DNA of 64,000 nt from Arthrobacter sp. StoSoilB22 (lineage in GTDB: Bacteria > Actinomycetota > Actinomycetes > Actinomycetales > Micrococcaceae), in contig NZ_AP024652.1 in the NCBI RefSeq assembly GCF_019977315.1, positions 4,216,001 to 4,280,000 of the forward strand. Direction: 5' to 3'. The notes under the pieces were generated by a model that had not been told where the DNA came from, ran no database searches, and saw only the letters and a program-made list of their open reading frames with translations. This document shows, piece after piece, positions 7,835 through 16,048 of this stretch (positions are counted from its first letter, which is position 1; the number at the start of each line of letters is the position of its first letter). The position numbers were made by a program, and so were the translations under genes.

Positions 7835-8137
7835 CTACTTTTGCTTCGCGGCAAAGAAGGCGCTGACTTTTCCCAAGAACTCGACCTCGGCCTTCAATCT
7901 CTCGTTCTCAGCCAAGGCCTTCCGGTGTTCATCCCAGGACACCGGGCCCGGGTCCACAGGCTCTAGAGCAGGACCGTCCTGATGTTTTCCCCGGTGCCGA
8001 TGAAGCCAGTTCCCCAACGTGCTCTCCTTCACCCCGAGCTCGTCAGCGACTTGCTTCACTGAACGATCCGAGGACAACACCAGCTGCACAGCTTCCTCAC
8101 GGAAAGCCGCATCATATTTTCTTCTAGGACCAGTCAT
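7835..8137 (-). CDS. IS3-family OrfA, DNA-binding subunit
   Basis: This is a 100-residue protein from ATG 8137. An N-terminal helix-turn-helix (REEAVQLVLSSDRSVKQVADELGVKES, about residues 12-38) binds the IS ends. A short leucine-zipper-like heptad stretch follows (KALAENERLKAEVEFL). The last codons read GCG AAG CAA AAG TAG. The AAAAG at 7838-7842 (minus strand) is a plausible -1 slippage site that would join the frame to OrfB. Confidence 0.92.
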   Translation of the reverse strand: MTGPRRKYDAAFREEAVQLVLSSDRSVKQVADELGVKESTLGNWLHRHRGKHQDGPALEPVDPGPVSWDEHRKALAENERLKAEVEFLGKVSAFFAAKQK

Positions 8138-8186
8138 TCTGAAGTCGATCTCCCATCAACCTGTCTCAGAAAACCATACGGCCGCA

Positions 8187-8217
8187 ATCCGGCTAAAGCA
8201 CGAGGGAAGTGAGAGAG
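8187..8217. repeat. Remainder of the third 32-bp repeat unit plus target duplication
   Basis: ATC at 8187-8189 is the duplicated target. From 8190 to 8217 the sequence continues the 32-base unit with one change (AAAGCACGAGG for AAAGCCCGAGG). Together with 6873-6876 this makes exactly 32 bases. Confidence 0.85.
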
Positions 8218-8230
8218 GGTGGGCATGGCG

Positions 8231-8283
8231 AAGGCCGGGGACCTCCCCGAACCCGATTCAGGTTGAGGGAAGTTCCCGGCCTT
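8231..8283 (-). terminator. Stem-loop after the peptide ABC operon
   Basis: The arms AAGGCCGGGGAC (8231-8242) and GTTCCCGGCCTT (8272-8283) pair with one mismatch. They lie 40 bases beyond the stop of the substrate-binding protein gene, the last gene of the leftward operon. There is no clear T-tract. Confidence 0.5.
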
Positions 8284-8322
8284 CAGGAAACTACAGCTGG
8301 TCAAACTACAGCTGCGGGGAGC

Positions 8323-10050
8323 CTACTTCTTAGCGCCCTTTTCCCAGCCGATGGTGGTCCAGTCCGGAACGTTGGAGAGGCTCTTGAACAGGGACGGGCC
8401 GTAGTTGGCCAGGCCCGTGCGCACGAACTGGATCTCCGGGCCGTTCAGGACGGTACCCATGGAGAAGTACTTCTCCATGTGCTTCTTCTCTACTTCCATG
8501 GCGGCCTTGTTGCGCTCTTTGTCATCAGCGATGGTTGCAAGTCGCTTGATTTCAGCGTCGAGCTCAGCGTCGCCCAGGCCGTTTTCGTTGGTGGCGGAGT
8601 CGTAGTACTGCTTCACGGCGTCGGTGGCGTCCGGGCCTACGGTGTAACCGGAGATGGTCACATCGAACTCGCGGCTACCAATTACCTTGCCGAAGTCAGC
8701 GTCACCGCGCTGGTCGATGGCAACATCCATGCCTGCAGCCTGAAGCTGCTTCTGCAGGGTCTGCGAGGTGGCAGCCGTGGTGGGGTCATCACCGAAGTTG
8801 GTGATCTTGAAGGAGACAGGAGTGCCGTCCTTGGCCATGATGCCCTTGTCGTTGGCCGTGTAGCCAGCGTCGGTCAGGACCTTCTTGGCAGCTTCCGCGC
8901 CGGTGTCCTTCACGGGGTAGTTGTCCTGGTAGTACTCGGAGAACGGCATGAGCATCATGGATCCCGAGCTTTCTTCGGACCAGTTCAGGCCGTTGAAGCG
9001 CACATCGCGGATAGCTTTGCGGTCTACGGCTGTGAAGATCGCCTTACGGACTGCGACGTCGGTCAGTGCCGGCCGCTTGGCGTTCAGGTTCAGTCCACCA
9101 GCAAACAGGCGCTGACCGCGGCGGACCTCGGAGTTGGTGGTGCCTTCGAGCTGCTTGTAGCGGCCCAGTGTGCGGCCGTTGGCCGCATCGATTTCACCGT
9201 TCTTGAAAGCGGCAATGGTTGCGCTGGGTTCCATCTGACGCCAGATGACCTTTTCCAGAACCGGCTTCTGGCCCCACCATTTGTCGTTGGGAACCATGGT
9301 GACGGTCTTGGCCGTGGTGTCGTAGTTCTCCACCTTGAACGGTCCTGCCATCCATTCGGGATGCATGTTGCCGGCAAATCCGGTGTTGAAGATTTCCGGG
9401 GTGTTGATGGCCGGGTGGATCAGGCCGAAGAACAGGCCTTCCAGCGGGAAGACGGGCTGGGTGGTGGTGACAATGACTTCTTTGTCGTTGGCCCCTGCTT
9501 TGACGGAGTCCACAAAAGCGTAAGCACCGGCGCTCACGATGTCGATGGACTTGTCCTCACCGCGGAGCATCTTCCAGGTGTTCTCAAAGGTCTTGACGTC
9601 GATGGGGGTTCCATCGTTCCACGTCGCTTTGTCGTTGATCTTGATGGTGACGGTCTGCTTGCCGTCCTTGACTTCGCTCTTGACCTCTTCGCAGAAGTCC
9701 TTGTTGGGCTCTGCCTTGCCGTCGAAGTCCAGCTTCCAGCAACCGCCGATGCCACCGCTGTTGATGGACGCGGTGTTGATAGGCGTCATCAGCGCGGAGT
9801 TGTCGGCACTGTTGCCCACATTGGAGAACCCGTTGAAGTCGGGACCAATGCTGCCTACAGCCAAGGTGACGGTGCCACCCTGCTCCAGGTCTTTGGCTTC
9901 CTTGGCGTTGACGCTGATCAGCTTGCTGATGTCGCCGCCGCTCTCTTCGGCCTTCTGCGAGGCCGGACCCGACGGCGTTCCCCCGCCGCAAGCGGTCAGC
10001 ATGAGCGTTGCTGCGAGCGCTACGCCACCGATCGTCGTGTATTTCTTCAT
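8323..10050 (-). CDS. Peptide ABC transporter substrate-binding lipoprotein (SBP_bac_5 family)
   Basis: This is a 575-residue protein from ATG 10050. Residues 1-22 are a lipoprotein signal (MKKYTTIGGVALAATLMLTAC) with lipobox LTAC, so it is anchored outside the membrane. The body has family 5 features: WNDGTPIDVKTFENTWKML near 175, VRKAIFTAVDRKAI near 345, and the C-terminal lobe with TISGYTVGPDATD. It captures oligopeptides or related solutes for the two permeases and fused ATPase encoded just upstream. Its position as last gene, after a 76-base gap, may allow separate, higher expression. The exact substrate is unknown. Confidence 0.94.
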   Translation of the reverse strand: MKKYTTIGGVALAATLMLTACGGGTPSGPASQKAEESGGDISKLISVNAKEAKDLEQGGTVTLAVGSIGPDFNGFSNVGNSADNSALMTPINTASINSGGIGGCWKLDFDGKAEPNKDFCEEVKSEVKDGKQTVTIKINDKATWNDGTPIDVKTFENTWKMLRGEDKSIDIVSAGAYAFVDSVKAGANDKEVIVTTTQPVFPLEGLFFGLIHPAINTPEIFNTGFAGNMHPEWMAGPFKVENYDTTAKTVTMVPNDKWWGQKPVLEKVIWRQMEPSATIAAFKNGEIDAANGRTLGRYKQLEGTTNSEVRRGQRLFAGGLNLNAKRPALTDVAVRKAIFTAVDRKAIRDVRFNGLNWSEESSGSMMLMPFSEYYQDNYPVKDTGAEAAKKVLTDAGYTANDKGIMAKDGTPVSFKITNFGDDPTTAATSQTLQKQLQAAGMDVAIDQRGDADFGKVIGSREFDVTISGYTVGPDATDAVKQYYDSATNENGLGDAELDAEIKRLATIADDKERNKAAMEVEKKHMEKYFSMGTVLNGPEIQFVRTGLANYGPSLFKSLSNVPDWTTIGWEKGAKK

Positions 10051-10126
10051 GGTTTGCCCTTCATGTTTACGACTGAAATATCTTGTGCGAATTGAGACCA
10101 GGGATTCTTCAATGCTTCATATGTCG

Positions 10127-12286
10127 TCAGGCATGCACCACCAGCATGTCGGCATCTATCTCTCCGTCCGGGAAGAAGCAGGCGAAGTCCTGTGTGCCTT
10201 CCTTTTCCGAAGCCAGTGGCGGCTCCAGAGTAAGGCACTTTTCCTGCTTTGCGGCAGGGAGGGCGGCAAACACGGGACACCGGGTGGCGAAGTTGCATCC
10301 CTTGGGAGCATCAAGCGGGCTGGGAAGGTCACCCTGCAGGATGATGCGTTCGCGGGTGCGTTCCAGGGAAGGGTCCGGCACCGGGATCGCGGACAGCAGT
10401 GCCCGGGTGTAGGGGTGGCGCGGGTTGTCGAAGACGTCGTCCACGTCTCCGGTTTCCACAATCTTGCCGAGGTACATCACGGCCACACGGTCTGAAATGT
10501 GCCGGACCACCGAGAGGTCATGCGCCACCATCAGGTAGCTCAGGCCCAGCTCTGCCCGGAGCTTGTCCAACAGGTTGATCACGCCGGCCTGGACGGAGAC
10601 GTCCAAGGCAGAAACCGGTTCGTCCAGGACCACGAGCTTGGGGTTGACCGCCAGTGCCCGGGCAATGCCGATGCGCTGGCGCTGGCCTCCGGAGAACTGG
10701 TTGGGGAAGCGGTTCACATGGTCAGGTTGCAGGCCCACCAGCTTCATGAGTTCCATGATGCGTTTCTTGATGGCGGCCTTGGGCATGCCCAGGTTTTCCA
10801 GCGGTTCGGCCAGGACCTCGTACACCGTGAAGCGCGGATCCAGGGCGCCCGTGGGGTCTTGGAAGACCATCTGCATTTCTTTGCGCATGGCCATGGTGGT
10901 CTTGTGGTTGGTTGCTGCCTTGTTGCTGACGCCGCCGATCACCACTTCGCCCACCTGGTCAGGGTGGAACTCCATGATTTCCAGGAGCGTGGTGGTCTTG
11001 CCGCAGCCGGACTCCCCCACAATGGAGACGCACTCGCCTTCGCGGATGTCGAAGCTCAGGCCGTCCACGGCCTTGACCGTGCCGATCCGTCGCTTGATCA
11101 AGGCACCTTTGAGCAGCGGGAAGTGCTTCTTCACGTCCTTGAGTTCCAGGACCTTGGTACGCTCGCCGCGCGCCACGCCGTCGAACTTTGAGATGGGCTT
11201 GGGCGGTGCGTGGAAGATCTTGTGCGCGTCCGCGTCGCCGGAGAGTTCATTGGACTTGATGCACGCAGCCTTATGCCCCAACGTCTGGCCCTCAACACCG
11301 GGGACGGTGATGAGCTCCGGCTCACCGTGCAGGCAGGCGTCGCTGACCAAGGGGCAGCGGGCGGCGAATGAGCACCCGGTCACTGGCAATGCGAGGTTGG
11401 GCGGCGTTCCTTCGATAGGAACCAGCGACTGCTTGGTGGCGGTGTCCACGCGCGGGACGGCACCCAGCAAGCCGAGCGTGTACGGCATCCGGGGGTTGTA
11501 GTAGATGTCCTCCACAGTTCCGGTTTCCACGGGCTTGCCGGCATACATGACCATGATGTCGTCGGCCATGCCGGCTACGACGCCGAGGTCGTGCGTGATC
11601 ATGACGACGGCGGCGCCGGTTTCCTCCTGCGCGGTGTGCAGGACTTCCAGCACCTGCGCCTGGATGGTGACGTCCAACGCCGTCGTGGGTTCATCCGCTA
11701 TAAGTACGCGAGGATCGTTGGCGATGGCGATGGCGATCATGACGCGCTGGCGCATTCCGCCGGAAAATTCGTGCGGGAATGCTTTGAGCCGGTCCTTGGG
11801 GCTTGGGATGCCCACCATCCGCAAAAGGTCGACGGCGCGGGCTTCTTTCGCTTGCTTGCTCATGGTGGGGTTGTGGACCGTCAGTGCCTCGATGATCTGG
11901 TTACCCACCGTGTAAACGGGAGTGAGCGAGGACAGGGGGTCCTGGAAGACCATGGCGATGTCGCTGCCACGGTGCTTGCACATGGCTTTGTCGCTGAGGC
12001 CCAGGAGTTCCTTGCCCTTGTAGCGGACGGAGCCGGTGATGTCAGCGGTTTCAGGGAGCAGCCCCATGATGGCCATGGACGTGACTGACTTGCCGGAACC
12101 GGACTCGCCCACAATGCCCAGGGTCTTGCCGGGCATGAGGTCGAAATCCACGCCGCGGACTGCGTGGACTACGCCATTCTCAGAGTTGAACCGGACGTTC
12201 AGGTCGCGGACGCTGAGGACGGCGTCACCGGGGGCGTAGAGTCCGGCGTCGCGGAGGCGTTCGGCGGGAGTGATGTTGGTGCTCAT
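10127..12286 (-). CDS. Peptide ABC transporter ATPase, two ATP-binding domains fused (DppD-DppF type)
   Basis: This is a 719-residue protein from ATG 12286. The first nucleotide-binding domain has Walker A GESGSGKS near residue 60, signature SGGMRQR near 170 and Walker B VLIADEPTTALD. The second has Walker A GESGCGKT near 430, signature SGGQRQR near 535 and VVLDEPVSALD. Both halves end with the Cys-containing oligopeptide-ATPase C-terminal motif (GCSFAARCPL and GCNFATRCPV). The fused form replaces separate DppD and DppF subunits. The start overlaps the upstream permease by 4 bases, so translation is coupled. Confidence 0.95.
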   Translation of the reverse strand: MSTNITPAERLRDAGLYAPGDAVLSVRDLNVRFNSENGVVHAVRGVDFDLMPGKTLGIVGESGSGKSVTSMAIMGLLPETADITGSVRYKGKELLGLSDKAMCKHRGSDIAMVFQDPLSSLTPVYTVGNQIIEALTVHNPTMSKQAKEARAVDLLRMVGIPSPKDRLKAFPHEFSGGMRQRVMIAIAIANDPRVLIADEPTTALDVTIQAQVLEVLHTAQEETGAAVVMITHDLGVVAGMADDIMVMYAGKPVETGTVEDIYYNPRMPYTLGLLGAVPRVDTATKQSLVPIEGTPPNLALPVTGCSFAARCPLVSDACLHGEPELITVPGVEGQTLGHKAACIKSNELSGDADAHKIFHAPPKPISKFDGVARGERTKVLELKDVKKHFPLLKGALIKRRIGTVKAVDGLSFDIREGECVSIVGESGCGKTTTLLEIMEFHPDQVGEVVIGGVSNKAATNHKTTMAMRKEMQMVFQDPTGALDPRFTVYEVLAEPLENLGMPKAAIKKRIMELMKLVGLQPDHVNRFPNQFSGGQRQRIGIARALAVNPKLVVLDEPVSALDVSVQAGVINLLDKLRAELGLSYLMVAHDLSVVRHISDRVAVMYLGKIVETGDVDDVFDNPRHPYTRALLSAIPVPDPSLERTRERIILQGDLPSPLDAPKGCNFATRCPVFAALPAAKQEKCLTLEPPLASEKEGTQDFACFFPDGEIDADMLVVHA

Positions 12287-13254
12287 TTGGTGGTCTTCTT
12301 CGCAGTCTGGGGCTTGGCCTGCTTCGCCCGGCCAATTGAACTGGAGCTGGGATCGAAGGCGTCACGGAGTCCGTCGTTCATCATGGCCAGCGAGCCTGTC
12401 AGCAGGAACATGACGGTCAGCGGAACCCAGAACATCCACGGGAAGGAGGACACCTGCCCCGTGGCTTGCCCGATCAGGACACCGAGGCTGACATCAGGGA
12501 GTTTGATGCCGATCCCGATGAAGGAGAACGCGACTTCGGCCAGGATGGCGCCGGTGATGCCACGGGTGAAGTCGAGGACCAGCAGCGAGCCGATGTTGGG
12601 GACAAGGTGGCGCCACACGATGCGTCGGGAGGGGACACCCATGTATTTGGCGGCTTTGACGTAATCGCGCTGCATGAGGGACATGGACAGCGAGCGCACC
12701 AGGCGGGCGGTTCCCATCCAGCTGAAGAACAGGAGCACGACCACCAGCAGGAGCCAGCTGGGCAGGTCCTTCAGCCCACCGCTGCCGCTGGTTGCCACTG
12801 CCACCACCAGAATGGCGGGCATCATGATGAGCGCTTCGAGGATGAACAGCATGGTGGCGTCCACCTTGCCGCCGAAGAACGCCATGGTGCAGCCGTACAC
12901 GGCGGAGATCAGGACGGATAAGCCGCCCACGATCAGACCGATGAGAATGGACGTCCGGGTGCCATCGACAATGAGCGCCATGAGGTCTATACCGGCCTGC
13001 GTGGTGCCGAGCAAGTGGTCCGGCGACGGCGGCATGCCAATGTTCAACGGATCAATGGTGTCCTTGTCCCATGAGGTGAGGAACCCGCCAAAGATCGAGA
13101 AAAGGAACAACGCGAGGAAAATGAACAAGCCGGCGACGGCGGTCCGGTTCCGCATGAAGCGGCGGAAGATGATTCGGGACTTGCCAATGACGACGTCCTG
13201 GTCGCCAACCCGGGATTCGTCGATTTCCGCAATGGGATCAATGATGTTTGTCAT
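12283..13254 (-). CDS. Peptide ABC transporter permease (DppC type)
   Basis: This is a 323-residue membrane protein from ATG 13254. It has the N-terminal OppC segment (RRFMRNRTAVAGLFIFLALFLF), five further hydrophobic segments, and the EAA loop (VKAAKYMGVPSRRIVWRHLVPN), which contacts the ATPase. It pairs with the DppB-type permease whose stop overlaps its start by one base. C-terminal residues (RAKQAKPQTAKKTTK) are strongly basic. It belongs to the four-gene importer operon. Confidence 0.94.
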   Translation of the reverse strand: MTNIIDPIAEIDESRVGDQDVVIGKSRIIFRRFMRNRTAVAGLFIFLALFLFSIFGGFLTSWDKDTIDPLNIGMPPSPDHLLGTTQAGIDLMALIVDGTRTSILIGLIVGGLSVLISAVYGCTMAFFGGKVDATMLFILEALIMMPAILVVAVATSGSGGLKDLPSWLLLVVVLLFFSWMGTARLVRSLSMSLMQRDYVKAAKYMGVPSRRIVWRHLVPNIGSLLVLDFTRGITGAILAEVAFSFIGIGIKLPDVSLGVLIGQATGQVSSFPWMFWVPLTVMFLLTGSLAMMNDGLRDAFDPSSSSIGRAKQAKPQTAKKTTK

Positions 13255-14237
13255 TACTGGACCCTCACTCGTGGATCGACCAGTGTGGTGGCGAAGTCAG
13301 CAAGGATGGCGCCGATCGCGAAGATCACTGACCCGTAGGCCAAGGTGGCCGTGGCCACGTTGACGTCCTGCAGGCTGATGGCCTGGATGCTCCAGAGGCC
13401 GATTCCTGGCCAGGCGAAGATGGCCTCGGCGAAGAAGCCGCCGGTGAAGATTGCGGGGATGGTGAACGCGATGCTCTGGGCAACCGGGATGAAGGACACG
13501 CGCAGCGCGTGCTTCCTGATGGCCTGGTTGCGGGTGAGTCCTTTGGCCCGGGCGGTGCGGACAAAGTCGGCATTGACGTTGTCCAACAGGTACTGCCGCT
13601 GGGCGATCTGGTAGCCAGCCCAACCAAAGACGGTCATCGCGAAGGTGGGCACGGCATAGTGGGCCACCATGTCAACGAAAGCGGGCCAACCGGGGTCGAT
13701 TCCCGGCGTCGAAATTCCTGTCACGAAGAAGATGCGCTCCCCGACGGCCTCGTTGATGCCGATGGCCCCGAGCTGCACCAGGAAGTAGGCGATGGGCGCG
13801 GGGAGGATGTGGACAAGGTAGCTGTAGGACGTGATGACGCGATCCTGGAACTTGTACTGGCGTGCGGCGGAATAGACACCGAGGGCGACGCCGATCACCA
13901 AGGTCAGGATGATCGAGGCGATGAACAGCCGGGTGGAGACCAACACGCGGTCGGCGAACTCGGCGTTGACGAACGCGCCGTTGGGGCTGCGGCCCCAGTC
14001 CCAGCGGGTGACAATGCCCCAGAGCCATTGAATGTACCGTTCCCACGGGTTCAACTCCGGATCAAGACCGAGTCCCCTGAAGGACGCCGCTACCTGTTCG
14101 GGGGTTGGCCGCGGGATCTTCTCCTGCTCCAGAACTGCGGGCTTCAGGGACGAGACCGCCAGGAAGTACCCTGCACTCGTGGTCAGGAAGATCATGATCA
14201 GGTAGATTCCCGACCGCTTCATCAGATATTTCAGCAT
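13254..14237 (-). CDS. Peptide ABC transporter permease (DppB type)
   Basis: This is a 327-residue membrane protein from ATG 14237 and the first gene of the importer operon. It has an N-terminal membrane span (GIYLIMIFLTTSAGYFLAV), an external loop with the GLDPELNPWERYIQWL pattern typical of OppB/DppB, and the EAA loop (DFVRTARAKGLTRNQAIRKHALR). About six membrane spans fit the family length. The operon promoter should lie in 14238-14568. Confidence 0.94.
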   Translation of the reverse strand: MLKYLMKRSGIYLIMIFLTTSAGYFLAVSSLKPAVLEQEKIPRPTPEQVAASFRGLGLDPELNPWERYIQWLWGIVTRWDWGRSPNGAFVNAEFADRVLVSTRLFIASIILTLVIGVALGVYSAARQYKFQDRVITSYSYLVHILPAPIAYFLVQLGAIGINEAVGERIFFVTGISTPGIDPGWPAFVDMVAHYAVPTFAMTVFGWAGYQIAQRQYLLDNVNADFVRTARAKGLTRNQAIRKHALRVSFIPVAQSIAFTIPAIFTGGFFAEAIFAWPGIGLWSIQAISLQDVNVATATLAYGSVIFAIGAILADFATTLVDPRVRVQ

Positions 14238-14568
14238 GTCGGGTAGCTGCCCCGAATCGTGGCAAAACTCAAAGCTCGTCCTTCCGCGGTTCCCGGCTGT
14301 GGCCGGCGTCAGCTGCGAAGTGGCGCAGCGGGTGGTTGGGTCCCCACGCCCCTTCAGTGATCACCAGCCCTGTATGGCATGCGTCACATTCAAGAGGAAA
14401 CTACCACAATAACTGCTTCACGTTTTGCTTCACGGTGTCCAGTTTCGCGGCTGCAGCCAGATTGTTATGTGCAGGTTGCGTCATGTTTAGGACCCCAGCG
14501 ATACTTATGGGCTCACCGAGGAGCGGGCAGGAGTGCCCTCACGGGCATATTCGCCGGCCCTTGGCTGT
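14238..14568. other. Intergenic region between the ABC operon start and the TetR gene end
   Basis: No reading frame here looks genuine. The region must hold the leftward promoter of the peptide importer operon. I saw no convincing -35/-10 pair, inverted repeat or riboswitch-like structure. Confidence 0.6.
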
Positions 14569-15174
14569 TTAGGCCGCGCGCAGGAGCCGCGTGATCAGCT
14601 CACGCCAGGAATCCGCAAGCCGGGTGGGTGAAATGCCCCGGACGCGGACGTCGTCCACGATTCGCTCAGGGTCCAGAGCGTACGTCAGGGACATCGCCAT
14701 CACCCAAGGATCCGCGATTCCCGCCTCCCGCAGCAGGACCTCCATATGTCGATGCGAAAGTTTGGTCGCGGGAACATCGAACCTGTTGCGGGTTGCAGCC
14801 CCGGCGGCCTTCAGGAGTTCACCGTTTTCCAAGACGAAATAGATCCGCCCCTCGCCGAACGCCACCAAACGATCCTTCGGTGACGCCCCGGGACCCAGAG
14901 GGGGTGGGCCGAACATGAAACCAGCCTGGAATTCAGACTCCGAGTCACTCAGCAGCGTCATCATCAGCCCAGCGCGGCTGCCAAACCGGCGGAACACAGT
15001 CCCCTTGCCCACCTTGGCCTTGCAAGCGAGCGCATCCATGGTCAGCGCTTCGGCACCAAACTCGGCCACCAGATCCCGGGCAGCGTTGAGGAGGCGCTCG
15101 CGATTTCTCGCTGCGTCGCTGCGCTCGTGGGGCGCACCTAGGGGCACGTCCGGCCTCATGGGGATCGAGCTCAC
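14569..15174 (-). CDS. TetR-family transcriptional repressor
   Basis: This is a 201-residue protein from GTG 15174; ATG 15159 is an in-frame alternative. The N-terminal helix-turn-helix (NRERLLNAARDLVAEFGAEALT, then KVGKGTVFRRFGSRAGL, residues 24-70) is typical of TetR. The C-terminal half is a helical ligand-binding domain without a recognised effector. It is divergent from the FMN reductase gene, with a 14-base palindrome between them, and probably represses that gene and itself. Confidence 0.93.
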   Translation of the reverse strand: MSSIPMRPDVPLGAPHERSDAARNRERLLNAARDLVAEFGAEALTMDALACKAKVGKGTVFRRFGSRAGLMMTLLSDSESEFQAGFMFGPPPLGPGASPKDRLVAFGEGRIYFVLENGELLKAAGAATRNRFDVPATKLSHRHMEVLLREAGIADPWVMAMSLTYALDPERIVDDVRVRGISPTRLADSWRELITRLLRAA

Positions 15175-15204
15175 AGAAATATTCTAGACCCCGGGAATAG
15201 AAAG

Positions 15205-15218
15205 CGGACCATAGTCCG
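15205..15218. promoter_or_regulatory. Probable TetR operator between divergent genes
   Basis: CGGAC-CATA-GTCCG is a near-perfect palindrome whose symmetry extends outward through flanking A/T bases. A possible -10 hexamer TAGTAT for the rightward FMN reductase gene lies at 15221-15226, so a bound repressor would block it. Confidence 0.6.
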
Positions 15219-15297
15219 TTTAGTATCGATGAAGGCCACAAAGCCCACACAACGCAGGTCGGACCCGCAAGGCACCGGCCAGACACAAGGAGACACC

Positions 15298-15867
15298 ATG
15301 TCCAAGAGCACAGTTCTTACCCTCGTCGGCAGCCTGCGCGCCGATTCCCACAACAAGAAGCTCGCCGAAGCCATCCAGCTGAACGCACCCGAGAACGTTG
15401 ACGTGCAGATTCACGGCTCGCTGGGCACCATCCCCTTCTACAACGAAGACATCGACGTCGAAGGCCAGGTCCCCGCCGAAGCCGCCGCCCTCCGCGCTGC
15501 AGCAGCCGACGCCGACACCATCCTGCTGGTCACCCCCGAGCACAACGGCACCATGCCCGCCTCCCTGAAGAACGCCATTGACTGGCTGTCCCGCCCGTTC
15601 GGTGCCGGCGCCCTCTCCGGCAAGCCGACCGCCGTCGTCGGAACCGCTTTTGGCCAGTTCGGTGGCGTGTGGGCGCAGGATGAGGCCCGCAAGGCCGCCG
15701 GGATCGCCGGCGCCAAGGTACTTGAGGACGTCAAGCTTGCAGTACCGGGTTCCATGATCCGTTTCGCTGAACTGCACCCGAAGGACGACGCCGAGGTTGT
15801 AGAGCAGATCAAGGCCATCTTCGAGCCCCTGACCGCCGTTCAGGAAGAAGAAGAAGCAGCAGCCTGA
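15298..15867 (+). CDS. NADPH-dependent FMN reductase family protein
   Basis: This is a 189-residue protein from ATG 15298, chosen because AAGGAG lies 6 bases upstream and the sequence then begins MSKSTVLTLVGSLRADSHN, the family's flavin-phosphate loop. Further signatures are LLVTPEHNGTMPASLKNAIDWLSRP (residues 75-100) and the mid-protein VGTAFGQFGGVWAQ. Such flavoproteins reduce quinones, azo compounds, chromate or free FMN with NAD(P)H. It is divergent from a TetR repressor, suggesting induction by a toxic compound. A hairpin terminator follows. Confidence 0.93.
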   Translation: MSKSTVLTLVGSLRADSHNKKLAEAIQLNAPENVDVQIHGSLGTIPFYNEDIDVEGQVPAEAAALRAAAADADTILLVTPEHNGTMPASLKNAIDWLSRPFGAGALSGKPTAVVGTAFGQFGGVWAQDEARKAAGIAGAKVLEDVKLAVPGSMIRFAELHPKDDAEVVEQIKAIFEPLTAVQEEEEAAA

Positions 15868-15879
15868 TCCCCCGCTTTT

Positions 15880-15916
15880 AATGCCCCCGTTCCGCTAGCC
15901 GCGGAGCGGGGGCATT
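15880..15916 (+). terminator. Terminator hairpin after the FMN reductase gene
   Basis: The arms AATGCCCCCG (15880-15889) and CGGGGGCATT (15907-15916) pair perfectly, with a further pairing CCGC/GCGG inside. It lies 13 bases past the stop codon. Confidence 0.75.
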
Positions 15917-16048
15917 CGCGTTCCAGCGGCCTGCCTCGGCGGACGTGATCAACTCTTGTCCGAACCGTCACCGGAACGGCATGTTGTGTTCGGCCATCCC
16001 GTCCTACCGTTGGAAGTACAGGTGGATGGACAGGAGCGCGGGGCTGTC

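Larger units (their letters stand above)
6877..8186 (-). mobile_element. Intact IS3-family insertion sequence, 1310 bp
   Basis: Imperfect terminal inverted repeats of 27-28 bases lie at 6877-6903 and 8159-8186; both begin TGCGG(T/C)CGT and end GAGACAGGT when read inward. The flanks carry a 3-base target duplication, ATC, at 6874-6876 and 8187-8189. Two overlapping reading frames encode OrfA and a DDE transposase OrfB, joined by a probable -1 frameshift. Removing the element and one ATC restores a complete 32-base repeat unit, so the insertion is recent. All parts look intact, so it may still be active. Confidence 0.95.

Noticed and set aside
8209..10095. Long 628-codon rightward open frame opposite the peptide-binding protein gene
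   Set aside because: It is the antisense of a clear SBP_bac_5 gene; the translation is Gly/Val/Asp-rich without domain motifs, as expected from high-GC codon bias.
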